The notes below the pieces were generated by a model, which had not been told where the DNA came from, did not search any database, and saw only the letters and a list, made by a program, of their open reading frames with translations. Made by a program: the position numbers and the translations under genes. DNA of 64,000 nucleotides from Eubacteriaceae bacterium (GTDB lineage Bacteria; Bacillota; Clostridia; Lachnospirales; Lachnospiraceae), in NCBI GenBank assembly GCA_910574915.1, contig CAJTCR010000019.1, positions 27,536-91,535 of the forward strand, read 5' to 3'. Shown here in pieces: positions 26,343 through 34,770 of this stretch (position 1 is its first letter; each line of letters opens with the position of its first letter).

Positions 26343-27263
26343 TTAATGCTCTTTTGGTGTCAGGATACATCTGTCATTCCATACACACCGTTCTGCACAT
26401 TCCCCGTTTTCCATATCTGCAATATATTTCAAGACCGGGTAAACCTGTGCCGGTACAACTGCATTTCCCAAACATTTAAGGCGTTTTGCCCTGTCCTTAA
26501 CGTCCTGGCACAGACGTGGGATTCCGGGCGGTTCTATGCACCAAAGGAGATGTCCGTCCATCCCTGCGGGAATCCCATCAGCCATTCCACCCACTCCGGG
26601 TTGAAACGGTATGACGGGGGCGCTTCCGGCTCCAGAAAGTAAATTATCTCCGACAATGCTGCCGCCCAGTATCCCCCGTCCTTCCGTTTCCTGCGGAATG
26701 AGCCTGTCGGGGTAATGCATATCCTTTGTGTTTTGGGCTTCGTGCCTGTGTCGGACGCAAGGGGAGTAGGAAACATCAATCCCGATGATGAATGTCCGTT
26801 TGCGTTCATGCCACGCGCCGACGGCACAAGCAGGAAGTACGAATGTCCAGACGGCATATCCCGCCTGTTCCAGGTCAGAGAGCGTTTTGTGCAGCCCCAT
26901 ATTGACGAAGTTAGCAACATTTTCGCCAAGCACGAAATGGGGGCGCAGCTCGTTAATGATGCGGCACATTTCCGGCCAGAGGTAACGGGTGTCTGTGAAG
27001 CCCTTTCTGTATCCGATAGAGGAAAAGGGCTGGCAGGGGAATCCCCCTGATAATAGCGTAAGTTCTGTCTGTCCTGTCCTTTCATAAAAAGCCTCCTTTG
27101 TCAGTGACTGGATATTTCTAAAACGTGGTACGTCCGGCCAGTGCTTTTCCAGGACGGCTGTGGGATAATCCGCCCATTCGCACTGGCAGACAGTTATAAA
27201 GCCCGCAGCTTCAGCGGCAAGGTCAATACCGCCTATCCCACTGAACAGGCTTAAATGCGTCAA
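26343..27263 (-). CDS. C5 cytosine DNA methyltransferase, orphan
   Basis: A 306-residue protein with all main m5C motifs: LSLFSGIGGIDLAA (I), GGFPCQPFSS with the catalytic Cys near residue 77 (IV), GENV (VI), ERKRTFIIG (VIII) and LGNAVVPAQV (X). The short variable region probably sets specificity. No cognate nuclease is visible, so antirestriction is the likely role. The frame begins at a TTG (27263) with no close ribosome site. One base out of frame, ATGAAATATAAAAAC would give a natural MKYKN start, so an N-terminal indel or a non-standard start is possible. It lies 12 bp after virB4. Confidence 0.88.
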   Translation of the reverse strand: MTHLSLFSGIGGIDLAAEAAGFITVCQCEWADYPTAVLEKHWPDVPRFRNIQSLTKEAFYERTGQTELTLLSGGFPCQPFSSIGYRKGFTDTRYLWPEMCRIINELRPHFVLGENVANFVNMGLHKTLSDLEQAGYAVWTFVLPACAVGAWHERKRTFIIGIDVSYSPCVRHRHEAQNTKDMHYPDRLIPQETEGRGILGGSIVGDNLLSGAGSAPVIPFQPGVGGMADGIPAGMDGHLLWCIEPPGIPRLCQDVKDRAKRLKCLGNAVVPAQVYPVLKYIADMENGECAERCVWNDRCILTPKEH

Positions 27264-27275
27264 TGTTTTTATATT

Positions 27276-29738
27276 TCATTCCCCCTCTTTCTGTACGCTT
27301 TCTTCTGGTCTTGTGTTCATGATCGCATAGGTCTTTGTATCTGTCGGGTACTTGTCGATAAACGGGATAACCACATTATCAAACAGGATAAGCCCGCTTC
27401 CCGGCTCGGAATTGGTCACATGGGCAAGCTGTTTCTCTGACAGCCCTAACTTGTCGGCAAGTATCGCCTGGTCCTTTGCGTTCTGGTTCAAGAGATACAC
27501 AAAATCGGAGTTGCCGAGTATGCCCTCGATTTCCTCCGATTTCAAAAAATCACCCACATTCTGCGTCAAGCCTGTCGGTATGCCGCCCCATTTTCTGAAC
27601 CTTTTCCAGATTTCCACTGAATAGATTGCTGTCTGCCTTTCTTTTAAAAGCAGGTGGAACTCATCACAGTAGTACCGTGTGGCAATCTTACGCTCCCTGT
27701 TCTGCGAAACACGGTTCCAGACCGCATCCTGCACAATCAGCATTCCAAGCTCCTTGAGCTGGTTTCCCAAATCCCTGATGTCAAAGCACATGATGCGGTT
27801 CTGTGAATCCACGTTTGTACGGTGGTTAAAATAATTCTGCGAACCATGCACATACAAAACAAGGCTGTTTGCGATACGCACCGCTTTCTGCTTCGCCTCC
27901 TTCTGCATTTCCGGGGCTACGTCTTTCGGCTCATACTTTAACAGCGCATTATACAAGTCCTCTAAAATGGGCATATTCTCCGGTTTCGGCTCTGCAAAAT
28001 ACCTGTCATAAATATGCTTGATGCAGGTGTCGATAATGCCTTTTTCGTCATTCTCAAGACCGTTTTTCCCTCCTGCAATCAAATCACACAGCGTAATGAT
28101 AAAGTCTGATTTCAGCTTTAACGCTTCCCTGTCGTTCTTATGGGAAAGCTGAATGTCCATCGGGTTTAAGAAGTCCTTTGAATTGGTGGCAAGTCTTACC
28201 ACCTGTCCATTGAGCGCACCCACAAGGGCAAAATATTCTCCCTCCGGGTCACAGACGATCACATCGTCCCCTGTCATAAGGAAACAGGATAAAATCTCCC
28301 TCTTTGCGGAGAAAGACTTCCCGGAGCCGGGTGTGCCGAGGATTACCCCGTTTGGCGTCCTTAACTTTTTCCTGTCCGCCATAATCATGTTGTTGGAAAG
28401 TGCGTTCAGACCGTAATATATCGCCGGGGCAGGCATGAAAAGCTCCTGTGTGCAGAAAGGCACTAAGATAGCCGTACTCTTTGTGGTAAGCACACGCTCA
28501 ATCCCCGTATCGTTGCAGCCAATCGGCGCACTCGCCATCAGCCCCTGCTCCTGTAAATACTGCATACACCTTAAATTGCAGTTTGCCTGCTGGATAATGC
28601 CCGACACCCTCTGCGTGATGTTCTCTAACTCCCTCTTGCTCCTGCCGTAGCAGGTGATGAGGAAAGTCATCTTGATAATCTTCTGGTTGCTGGTGTTCAG
28701 ATCGTCAAGCAGCTCCAAGGTATCCTTTTCATAAGTGATGATGTCCGTGGGCAGAATGTCCATGTCATAGCCGGAGCGCACTGCCTTCTTCTGTTCCTCA
28801 ATCTTCATTTTCTGAATGTTCGTGAGTGCGCCCTTCAACATCTTGATCGCCTTTACCGGGTCCATCGTCTGCATATGCAGCGTAACTGTCAGATTGTCAT
28901 CAATGTCAAGCAGCTTTTTTAACAGCTCGTCATTGAACCTCGGCGCAATGATGTCAAGGTAGTGGACGCTCCCGTACATTTTCCCGGTCTTGAAGCGGCT
29001 CGGATAACGGAAATCAAACCCCGGCGGCGCTATGTAGTCCTTTACGCTCTTTCCCGACTCTGACAGTTCCTTAAAGGAAAAACGGAAAGGCTCCATTGTA
29101 TCCTGATTAAAATACTCATGCAGGACACGCAGGCGCTCCTTCCCGTCAAGGCTTCTGGCATGGGTGCCGAGGTTCAGGAAATTCTTAATTACATCGGCTT
29201 CTATGCTGCCCATTTTCGCCTTCGCCTCCTTGTAGCCTTTGCACTCAATGCCGAAAATAAGGTATTTTGATTTAATAATTCCGTTGTTCCCTTTCGCCGC
29301 CTGTTTCTTTAACATTTCCGTGTATTCTTCACGAATATCGTCAAATTCATCGCCCTGCAGGGGTATGTCAAACTGCTCCATCAGCGTCTGTTCGTTTACC
29401 TGCCTGTTGAATAAGAACAGCTCGAACCGTATGGACGGGTCAAAGTAATTGATAAGCCTGCTGTACTCCTCTAAAATCTCACCCTGATCCTCTATCTCCA
29501 AAAGGTCATAATTGATGTCAAAAAACTCAACCATTTTTGTATAGTAACCGGAAGATACCTGGCAGATGCCGTCACGGTACATTTTTTTGAATGTAATCGT
29601 TTTCTGTGCGGTATCTGGCTTTTCCTGTTTTTTGTCATTTCCGGCAAGGGCGCTTTTTAACTCCCTGAGCCGCTTCTTTTCTGAAAAGTTAAGCCCCGCT
29701 TTTGGCTTGGCTTTGCTGCCCTGCGGCTTTTTCTTCAA
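27276..29738 (-). CDS. virB4: VirB4/TraE-type conjugation ATPase
   Basis: An 820-residue protein with Walker A GTPGSGKSFSAKRE near residue 464 and VIVCDPEGEYFAL (the usual VirB4/FtsK-HerA continuation). Walker B-like YCDEFHLLL and a C-terminal GLTQNVGDFL...LLNQNAKD region follow. The N-terminal VirB4 domain spans about 60-420. It powers assembly of, and transfer through, the type IV secretion channel at the inner face of the membrane. It overlaps the prgI-type gene by 50 bp, which implies coupling. Length is normal for the Tn1549/CTn family. Confidence 0.93.
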   Translation of the reverse strand: MKKKPQGSKAKPKAGLNFSEKKRLRELKSALAGNDKKQEKPDTAQKTITFKKMYRDGICQVSSGYYTKMVEFFDINYDLLEIEDQGEILEEYSRLINYFDPSIRFELFLFNRQVNEQTLMEQFDIPLQGDEFDDIREEYTEMLKKQAAKGNNGIIKSKYLIFGIECKGYKEAKAKMGSIEADVIKNFLNLGTHARSLDGKERLRVLHEYFNQDTMEPFRFSFKELSESGKSVKDYIAPPGFDFRYPSRFKTGKMYGSVHYLDIIAPRFNDELLKKLLDIDDNLTVTLHMQTMDPVKAIKMLKGALTNIQKMKIEEQKKAVRSGYDMDILPTDIITYEKDTLELLDDLNTSNQKIIKMTFLITCYGRSKRELENITQRVSGIIQQANCNLRCMQYLQEQGLMASAPIGCNDTGIERVLTTKSTAILVPFCTQELFMPAPAIYYGLNALSNNMIMADRKKLRTPNGVILGTPGSGKSFSAKREILSCFLMTGDDVIVCDPEGEYFALVGALNGQVVRLATNSKDFLNPMDIQLSHKNDREALKLKSDFIITLCDLIAGGKNGLENDEKGIIDTCIKHIYDRYFAEPKPENMPILEDLYNALLKYEPKDVAPEMQKEAKQKAVRIANSLVLYVHGSQNYFNHRTNVDSQNRIMCFDIRDLGNQLKELGMLIVQDAVWNRVSQNRERKIATRYYCDEFHLLLKERQTAIYSVEIWKRFRKWGGIPTGLTQNVGDFLKSEEIEGILGNSDFVYLLNQNAKDQAILADKLGLSEKQLAHVTNSEPGSGLILFDNVVIPFIDKYPTDTKTYAIMNTRPEESVQKEGE

Positions 29739-30093
29739 GATAACGCACCTCCTTCTTTAATTTTTCCCTTTCCTCCAGCTTCTTGTAGAGGTTTTCCGAT
29801 TTATAGGGACGTATCCCCGGCGTGAGCAGCTTCTGCCTAAGCATGAAGTATAATATTTTCTCTGCCGGAAAGCCGTCTTTTTCATACATTGCCAGAAAGA
29901 AAAACGGCAGCATGAGGGCTACCATGATAAGCGCCGAAGCCTGTGTACCCAAAACGCCCTTTGTCACAAGGTAAAAGGGTATCCCCACCGCCGCTGCGCT
30001 CCCAAAGCAGATAAGCTGGCGTCTGGTAAGGTTCATTGCCACCTTTGTCTTGATGCCGCTTAAATCTTTTGGCACTGCTACTGATATTGCCAT
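29689..30093 (-). CDS. PrgI-family conjugation membrane protein
   Basis: A 134-residue protein with two adjacent hydrophobic segments (ICFGSAAAVGIPFYLV and ASALIMVALMLPFFFLAMY) followed by EKDGFPAEKILYFMLRQKLL, the PrgI family pattern, and a charged coiled-coil tail. PrgI proteins pair with VirB4-type ATPases, perhaps as VirB3-like components. ATG 30093 is chosen by family alignment (MAISVAVPKDL); an ATG at 30099 is in frame. The only good ribosome site lies about 30 bases upstream, beyond a hairpin. Confidence 0.85.
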   Translation of the reverse strand: MAISVAVPKDLSGIKTKVAMNLTRRQLICFGSAAAVGIPFYLVTKGVLGTQASALIMVALMLPFFFLAMYEKDGFPAEKILYFMLRQKLLTPGIRPYKSENLYKKLEEREKLKKEVRYLEEKAAGQQSQAKSGA

Positions 30094-30104
30094 AAGCATT
30101 TCAG

Positions 30105-30138
30105 ACCGGAAATTTTTACATTCCGGTGTTTCCTCCTT
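30105..30138 (-). promoter_or_regulatory. Hairpin and start-stop element between ribosome site and prgI-type start
   Basis: AAGGAGGA (30138-30131) is followed by a 7-bp stem ACCGGAA/TTCCGGT (30127-30105). Its loop region contains an ATG directly followed by TAA. The gene start lies a few bases beyond the stem. The hairpin could bring the ribosome site closer or time translation. Confidence 0.4.
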
Positions 30139-30480
30139 TCCGATGATGATATTAAAACCATTGTCTGGCTAATGGGCATTCATAGCTTTAGACCGATATC
30201 GGTCTAACATTTTTCATGCCGCTTAATTTTTTATACCGACAATCTGGAAATACTGTTGATTTTCCTTGTTTCCAGACTCAAAGTATCGGTCTAATCTTAA
30301 TTTGGCTAAATAAAAATCCAGTTGTTTCAAGTGTGTTTTAGGCAGTATTTTCATTACAAAACGCCAAAATATGGATTGATAACATAATTTTTTACACCTT
30401 GAAATTTTTAGATTATGCCGATTGTTTATAGCTAAAACAACGGAATATCAACAAATTCAGTGAAATATCGGTCTTATATT
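30139..30480. other. AT-rich gap with a 20-bp palindrome and two half-sites
   Basis: No gene is supported here. TTAGACCGATATCGGTCTAA (30188-30207) is a perfect palindrome. Matching ATCGGTCT half-sites occur near 30285 and 30476. Together they look like operator sites for an unknown regulator of the virB4 operon. Confidence 0.5.
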
Positions 30481-31353
30481 TTAAGCGGCATGAAGCACAC
30501 TTTTGGCGAGCGAACCTGTCTTGAATAAGCTGAAGCACAGGATAACGGTATAAGCCGCCACTGACCAGAGCGCCGTGTGCAGATTGCTCGCTACCGCAAC
30601 GCTGGCAACGAGTACCGAATAGATGCCGACACAGACCATGATAAAAAATCCCTGAAATGCAAGGGCGCAAAGCCCCTTGATATAGTTGTTCCCGATGCTG
30701 CCCCATTCCCGGTTGCTCAAAGTGGCAAACGGAACCGGAGCCACTGAAATATAAAGGTATATCTCTATCATGCGCCCATATAAAATGACGGTGATGAGGA
30801 CGGACATGATTTTCATACATAAGCTGACGATCATGGTTTCTATCCCAAGCCCGATCAGTTCCCCAATCCCCATAGTGGAAAGCTGGTTATTGAACATGGT
30901 TGTAAGCGTTGCTTCCACGTCAAGGCTTGTCGAGCCTGATATGGAAGCCGCCGCACTGGTCACGATATGGTTTCCCACATCGAAAATAGCCATCGTGATG
31001 TCAAAGGTCTTGCTTAATAACATCACTGCGACACACGCTTTCACGAGGTAGCGGAAGAAAAACTCACTCCCTACCTCGTGCATATTGTTTTTGTCCATTA
31101 CCATCGTTATCAGCTCATAACAAAGGATTGCGCTGATAATCAGTCCGGCTATGGGTATCATGACATTCTCTGACAGGCTGCGTATCATGGAAAAAATACT
31201 CCCGTTCCATGTGCTGGGCGTCTGCCCGACTTCCCCGGCGATTGTCCCGACCTTATCATTTACGTCCGTGAACATCGTGCCGAGGTTGTCAAGCACCCAC
31301 CCTTGCAGCATTTCCTTTATAAATTCAGTGATTTTGTCAATGATCGCCCCCAT
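30481..31353 (-). CDS. VirB6/TrbL-like conjugation membrane protein
   Basis: A 290-residue polytopic membrane protein with about six hydrophobic segments, including VMIPIAGLIISAILCYELITMV, VKACVAVMLLS, TMIVSLCMKIMSVLITVILYG and FQGFFIMVCVGIYSVLV. It has the conserved IEIYLYISVAPVPFATLSNREWGSIGNNYIKGLCAL segment of ICE VirB6-like proteins. It forms part of the inner-membrane channel of the type IV system. It follows the Maff2 gene by 3 bp and is separated from the prgI-type gene by the palindrome-containing gap. Confidence 0.85.
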   Translation of the reverse strand: MGAIIDKITEFIKEMLQGWVLDNLGTMFTDVNDKVGTIAGEVGQTPSTWNGSIFSMIRSLSENVMIPIAGLIISAILCYELITMVMDKNNMHEVGSEFFFRYLVKACVAVMLLSKTFDITMAIFDVGNHIVTSAAASISGSTSLDVEATLTTMFNNQLSTMGIGELIGLGIETMIVSLCMKIMSVLITVILYGRMIEIYLYISVAPVPFATLSNREWGSIGNNYIKGLCALAFQGFFIMVCVGIYSVLVASVAVASNLHTALWSVAAYTVILCFSLFKTGSLAKSVLHAA

Positions 31354-31356
31354 GAA

Positions 31357-31572
31357 TTATGAGAACAGGCTTGTAAGCTGTGGAATCACCGTCTGCGCCA
31401 CGATTACAATGCCACCGCCCGCCATGAGTTGCTTGATGCCCTGGCTTTTTGCGCCAGGGTTATCATTGCCGTAACCTTCCAGCAGGTTGATGACGCCCCA
31501 TACTGCCACGCCTGCGCCGATTGCTGTCACTACTGTCTTTAATCCTGTTACTGCTGTTGTAAAAAATGTCAT
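31357..31572 (-). CDS. Maff2 family small membrane protein
   Basis: A 71-residue protein with two hydrophobic helices (AVTGLKTVVTAIGAGVAVWGVINLL and IKQLMAGGGIVIVAQTVIPQL), a pilin-like or VirB2-like layout. The family is regularly found just before the VirB6-like gene in this ICE class. The ATG at 31572 follows GAGGTAATCAAA. The open frame continues upstream to 31812 without a good start, and that extension is not accepted. It is a candidate pilus or channel subunit. Confidence 0.8.
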   Translation of the reverse strand: MTFFTTAVTGLKTVVTAIGAGVAVWGVINLLEGYGNDNPGAKSQGIKQLMAGGGIVIVAQTVIPQLTSLFS

Positions 31573-31881
31573 TTTGATTACCTCTTTCTTTCTTAAAATT
31601 TGATTTTTTGATAAAGAAAGAGCTTTGATATGTAAATTCCCCACCCTTTGTGGTAAAATAAGGGCAGGGAAATCCTTTGGGAGAACCCTGTGCGGGCATC
31701 CGGTACATTCTGTTTGGCGATAGGCTGTGCCGGCTGTCCTGTTTCTGTCCGTTCCAAAGTACATACAAAACTCCTGTTTTCTGGCTTTATGCCAAAAGTT
31801 TACAAGCTCCATATTCAGTTGTTGTTTTGCACTTCAAATCCTTCTGTATTGCAGAAAGATTGACATTGTGTCCAGAAGCCG
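31573..31881. other. 309-bp spacer between virD4 and the Maff2 gene
   Basis: No gene with a credible start is seen. The segment next to virD4 is filled by a long-form palindromic repeat (31831-31879). The rest may carry the leader of the Maff2/VirB6 transcript. Confidence 0.5.
31831..31879. repeat. Long-form palindromic repeat, 3 bp after virD4 stop
   Basis: ACTTC, an inner palindrome AATCCTTCTG...CAGAAAGATT, then GACATTGTGTCCAGAAGC. It lies directly downstream of the virD4 stop codon on the minus strand. Confidence 0.75.
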
Positions 31882-33753
31882 CTATTCAGTTGTATTTGGG
31901 GAATGATCTTCCTGCCCGCTGACTTCCCCGCAGTCAAACGCTTCATCCACCTCTGTATTTGGAGTAACTTTCATGTGCTGCAAATGCTTTACATAGTCCT
32001 CAATGTCAAAGGTGTTTTTCTGGTCATAATCGAACAGCTCCCTGTATCTGTCATGCTTCGTTATATCGAATTTATCCGAGAAGAATGGTCTGACACCTCT
32101 AAGCTGCATGATACATTTCCCGCCGTCCATGACCGCAATCTCGTCCTGCGACATAAGCTCCTTTCCGGTCTTTTGGTAATTAATCCCGTAGGACTGTGAC
32201 GTACCCCGTGTGTCCGAGGTGTTATAAAGGTCTATCGTTTCCTTCCCTAAAACTTCTGCCAGCTCTTTGAGCGTGGTCTTTTCCTTTCCTCCGAGGAACA
32301 GGGTGGTGTCGCAATTCCCTTCAATCGTGTCAGCGTTGTCCTTGTAAATTGCCTTTAGCTGGGACTTTGACTGCAAAATAATAGAAGCTGATATTTCACG
32401 GCTACGAATTGTAGCAATCAGCTTCTCAAACTGTGGTATCTGTCCGATATTTGCAAACTCGTCCAACAGCATCCTCACATGAACTGGGAGCCTGCCGTTA
32501 TAGACATCATCTGCCTTATCACAAAGTAGATTAAAGAGCTGTGAATACATGATTGACACCACGAAATTAAATGTCGAATCTGTATCTGAAATAATGACGA
32601 ATAAAGCTGTTTTTTTCTCTCCAAGAGTGTCAAGCTCCAGATCGTCATACTCCATAAGGTCACGCAGCTCCTTGATGTCAAATGGTGCTAACCTTGCGCC
32701 GCAGCTAATAAGTATGCTTTTCGCCGTTTTGCCCGCCGCCAGTTTGTACTTCTTATATTGGCGGACAGCAAAGTGATTAGGGTCTTTTCCCTCCAGTTCC
32801 TCAAACAGCAGGTCAACGGCGTTTTTGAAATTCTCGTCATCTTCCCTTGCTTCGCTTGCGTCAATCATATCAATCAGCATGGCGAAATTCTGTTCTTCCT
32901 CCGGGGCTTCGTACCAGATATAGGCGATAAGCGCTGTGTAATACAGCTTTTCGGCTTTCACCCAAAAATCTTCCCCAGATTGCTGCCCTTCCCCTTTGGT
33001 ATTGACAATAATCGTGTTTACAAGTTTCAGAATGTCCTTTTCACTCCGTAAATAGGCGAAAGGATTGTAGTGCATGGACTTTGCAAAGTTTATGGTATTG
33101 AGGACTTTTATCTTATATCCGCCCTTTTTGAGCATCTTTCCGCACTCGATCAGGACAGTGCCTTTTGGGTCTGTGACAACATAGCTGCTGTGCATCTGCA
33201 TCAGGTTTGGCTTAACAAAAAAGCGTGTCTTGCCGGAACCGGAACCGCCAATGACAAGGATATTTTTATTCCTTGCGTACTTTGGCTGTTTTGGTCTGCC
33301 AGACATCATCAGCCTCTCCGTCTGCGTCAACAGGATATTGTTCTCAAATTCAGCGTCCATGTAAGGCTCTATGTCCTTTGCATTGCCCCACCTTGCGGAA
33401 CCGTACTCCATGCCGTGCCGGAACTTCTTGGCGTTTTTTGCTTTGAAATACACCACAAGGCGGAGCGCAATGCCGCACCCTGCGCCTATCAGCAGATCCT
33501 TTGGGTAGAAACTCGGTAACGGGTTGGAAAATAAGCCCTCCATCCCCGCCATGACCGCCATCATCTTTGCGGAAGCGTCCTGCCCCGGCGATACCCGCCA
33601 CAGACACGCTATCTTATCACAGAAATATCCGGAAAGCACATAGGGCAGATTCATCAGGACAAGTTTCTTTTTGTCAATATTCCCGGTTTTTGCCTTGAGT
33701 TTTTCAGGGATTGATTTTAAATCTTTGGCTATGCCGTTTATAATCTTGCTCAT
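31882..33753 (-). CDS. virD4: VirD4/TcpA-type coupling protein
   Basis: A 623-residue protein with N-terminal hydrophobic segments (about 30-45 and 85-105) and Walker A GGSGSGKTRFFVKPN near residue 166 followed by YVVTDPKGT. Walker B-like VRMLLDEFANIGQIPQFEK is followed by SASIILQSKSQLKAIY. It fits the type IV coupling ATPase that brings the relaxase-DNA complex to the channel. The start overlaps the PcfB-like gene by 4 bp (ATGA). The expected partner, the ICE relaxase, lies outside the window. Confidence 0.93.
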   Translation of the reverse strand: MSKIINGIAKDLKSIPEKLKAKTGNIDKKKLVLMNLPYVLSGYFCDKIACLWRVSPGQDASAKMMAVMAGMEGLFSNPLPSFYPKDLLIGAGCGIALRLVVYFKAKNAKKFRHGMEYGSARWGNAKDIEPYMDAEFENNILLTQTERLMMSGRPKQPKYARNKNILVIGGSGSGKTRFFVKPNLMQMHSSYVVTDPKGTVLIECGKMLKKGGYKIKVLNTINFAKSMHYNPFAYLRSEKDILKLVNTIIVNTKGEGQQSGEDFWVKAEKLYYTALIAYIWYEAPEEEQNFAMLIDMIDASEAREDDENFKNAVDLLFEELEGKDPNHFAVRQYKKYKLAAGKTAKSILISCGARLAPFDIKELRDLMEYDDLELDTLGEKKTALFVIISDTDSTFNFVVSIMYSQLFNLLCDKADDVYNGRLPVHVRMLLDEFANIGQIPQFEKLIATIRSREISASIILQSKSQLKAIYKDNADTIEGNCDTTLFLGGKEKTTLKELAEVLGKETIDLYNTSDTRGTSQSYGINYQKTGKELMSQDEIAVMDGGKCIMQLRGVRPFFSDKFDITKHDRYRELFDYDQKNTFDIEDYVKHLQHMKVTPNTEVDEAFDCGEVSGQEDHSPNTTE

Positions 33754-34226
33754 AGGCTCTGCCCCCTGTCCTTTTTCTTCTCCCGGCTGCGTTCCCGGTT
33801 CTTGTCCTGCGATACTGCGTCCTTGAAATGCTTCAGCTTCTCCCGCAGGGAAACCCTGCCTTTCTTTTTCTCGTTGCCATAAACAAATTCCTTGAATGCC
33901 TGTGCCACCGCATCGGCATCCCTGCCCTTGAAAAAGACTAGATATTTCGGCGGTTCGGTTGTCTTGTCCTTCTTTATGGCAAAATCAACATTGTACTTTT
34001 TTGCGACACGCTCAAAAGATTTGATGTTGCCGTCCGTGACTTCAATCGACGATACCCCCACGCCATTGCCAATGAGCTTTTTCACAGAGGTTTTCCCATG
34101 CGTTTTCTGTGCCTTCTGCTTATGGTGGTTTAAGTACATCCTCATTGCAGCTTTCAGCACACCGGCATCTAATTTTGCGGTCTTAACCACAAGGGCGATT
34201 GTTTTCTGTGTGACTTCCTCCTGCAT
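33750..34226 (-). CDS. PcfB-like protein (DUF3801)
   Basis: A 158-residue basic protein. The N-terminus (QKTIALVVKTAKLDAGVLKAAMRMYLNHHKQ) matches PcfB/DUF3801 proteins, and the C-terminus is very Lys/Arg-rich. In pCF10, PcfB is linked to the coupling protein PcfC and substrate docking; the same gene order is found here, with a 4-bp overlap into virD4. The ATG at 34226 with GGGAGGTGCTTA is preferred over the longer frame to 34262. Confidence 0.8.
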   Translation of the reverse strand: MQEEVTQKTIALVVKTAKLDAGVLKAAMRMYLNHHKQKAQKTHGKTSVKKLIGNGVGVSSIEVTDGNIKSFERVAKKYNVDFAIKKDKTTEPPKYLVFFKGRDADAVAQAFKEFVYGNEKKKGRVSLREKLKHFKDAVSQDKNRERSREKKKDRGQSL

Positions 34227-34337
34227 TAAGCACCTCCCTGTTATGTTCCTGTGAAAGTCCATGCACTAAGGCGGAATCCCCCGACAGATAATGTAATAAA
34301 TAATTTTCTCCTTTAAATACACTTATTTCTCCTTTCC

Positions 34338-34362
34338 ACTTCTGGACATTGTGTCCAGAAGC
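34338..34362. repeat. Short palindromic repeat, intergenic
   Basis: ACTTCTGGACAT, central T, GTGTCCAGAAGC. It lies 3 bp beyond the stop of the 113-residue gene, with two arm mismatches. Confidence 0.75.
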
Positions 34363-34365
34363 AGT

Positions 34366-34707
34366 CTAAAATTTTTTAATCCTCTTTTTTTCCTTCATTT
34401 CTGTTCCCATAAGAACCCCGCCGTACTGTTTCATCGTTGCCGCTGTCATTGCGGTTCCTGTACCCTCCATCATCATTTTTATGCCCCCAGCATTTCCCTC
34501 CATCATTTCCACATATCCGCTTATGAAAGTAAAAATACCCCGCACGGACATAAGGCTGCATAAAATACGCCAGAATATCCCCTGCCTGTTTTCCGTACTC
34601 TCTGCCCGTAGCCTGTTCATTTTCCGAAGCATAAAGTAAAACCGGGCAGACACCCATACTGCCTCAAAATAACTTCTCAATCCGCTTATCTTTTTATGAA
34701 CCTGCAT
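34366..34707 (-). CDS. Unknown ICE protein
   Basis: A 113-residue basic protein, Met/Gly-rich in its second half (MMEGNAGGIKMMMEGTGTAMTAATMKQYGGVLMG) with aromatic-rich helices early on (YFEAVWVSARFYFMLRKMNRL and IFWRILCSLMSVRGIFTFISGY). These could associate with the membrane. ATG 34707 follows AAAGGGAATAT; an in-frame GTG at 34722 lies inside the palindromic repeat and is less likely. It is flanked by repeats on both sides. No family is recognised. Confidence 0.5.
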   Translation of the reverse strand: MQVHKKISGLRSYFEAVWVSARFYFMLRKMNRLRAESTENRQGIFWRILCSLMSVRGIFTFISGYVEMMEGNAGGIKMMMEGTGTAMTAATMKQYGGVLMGTEMKEKKRIKKF

Positions 34708-34720
34708 ATATTCCCTTTCC

Positions 34721-34770
34721 ACTTCAAATCCTTCTGCAACGCAGAAGGATTGACATTATGTCCAGAAGTT
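34721..34770. repeat. Long-form palindromic repeat abutting a stop codon
   Basis: ACTTC, an inner palindrome AATCCTTCTGCAACGCAGAA..., then GACATTATGTCCAGAAGTT. It fills the whole gap between two ORFs and reaches the upstream gene's stop codon. Confidence 0.8.

Noticed and set aside
30413..30820. 135-residue minus-strand ORF over the VirB6-like gene end
   Set aside because: It is in a different frame of the VirB6-like gene and has His/Cys-rich nonsense composition.
31573..31812. N-terminal extension of the Maff2 gene (151 residues)
   Set aside because: The extension lacks a ribosome site and family similarity; the internal ATG at 31572 has both.
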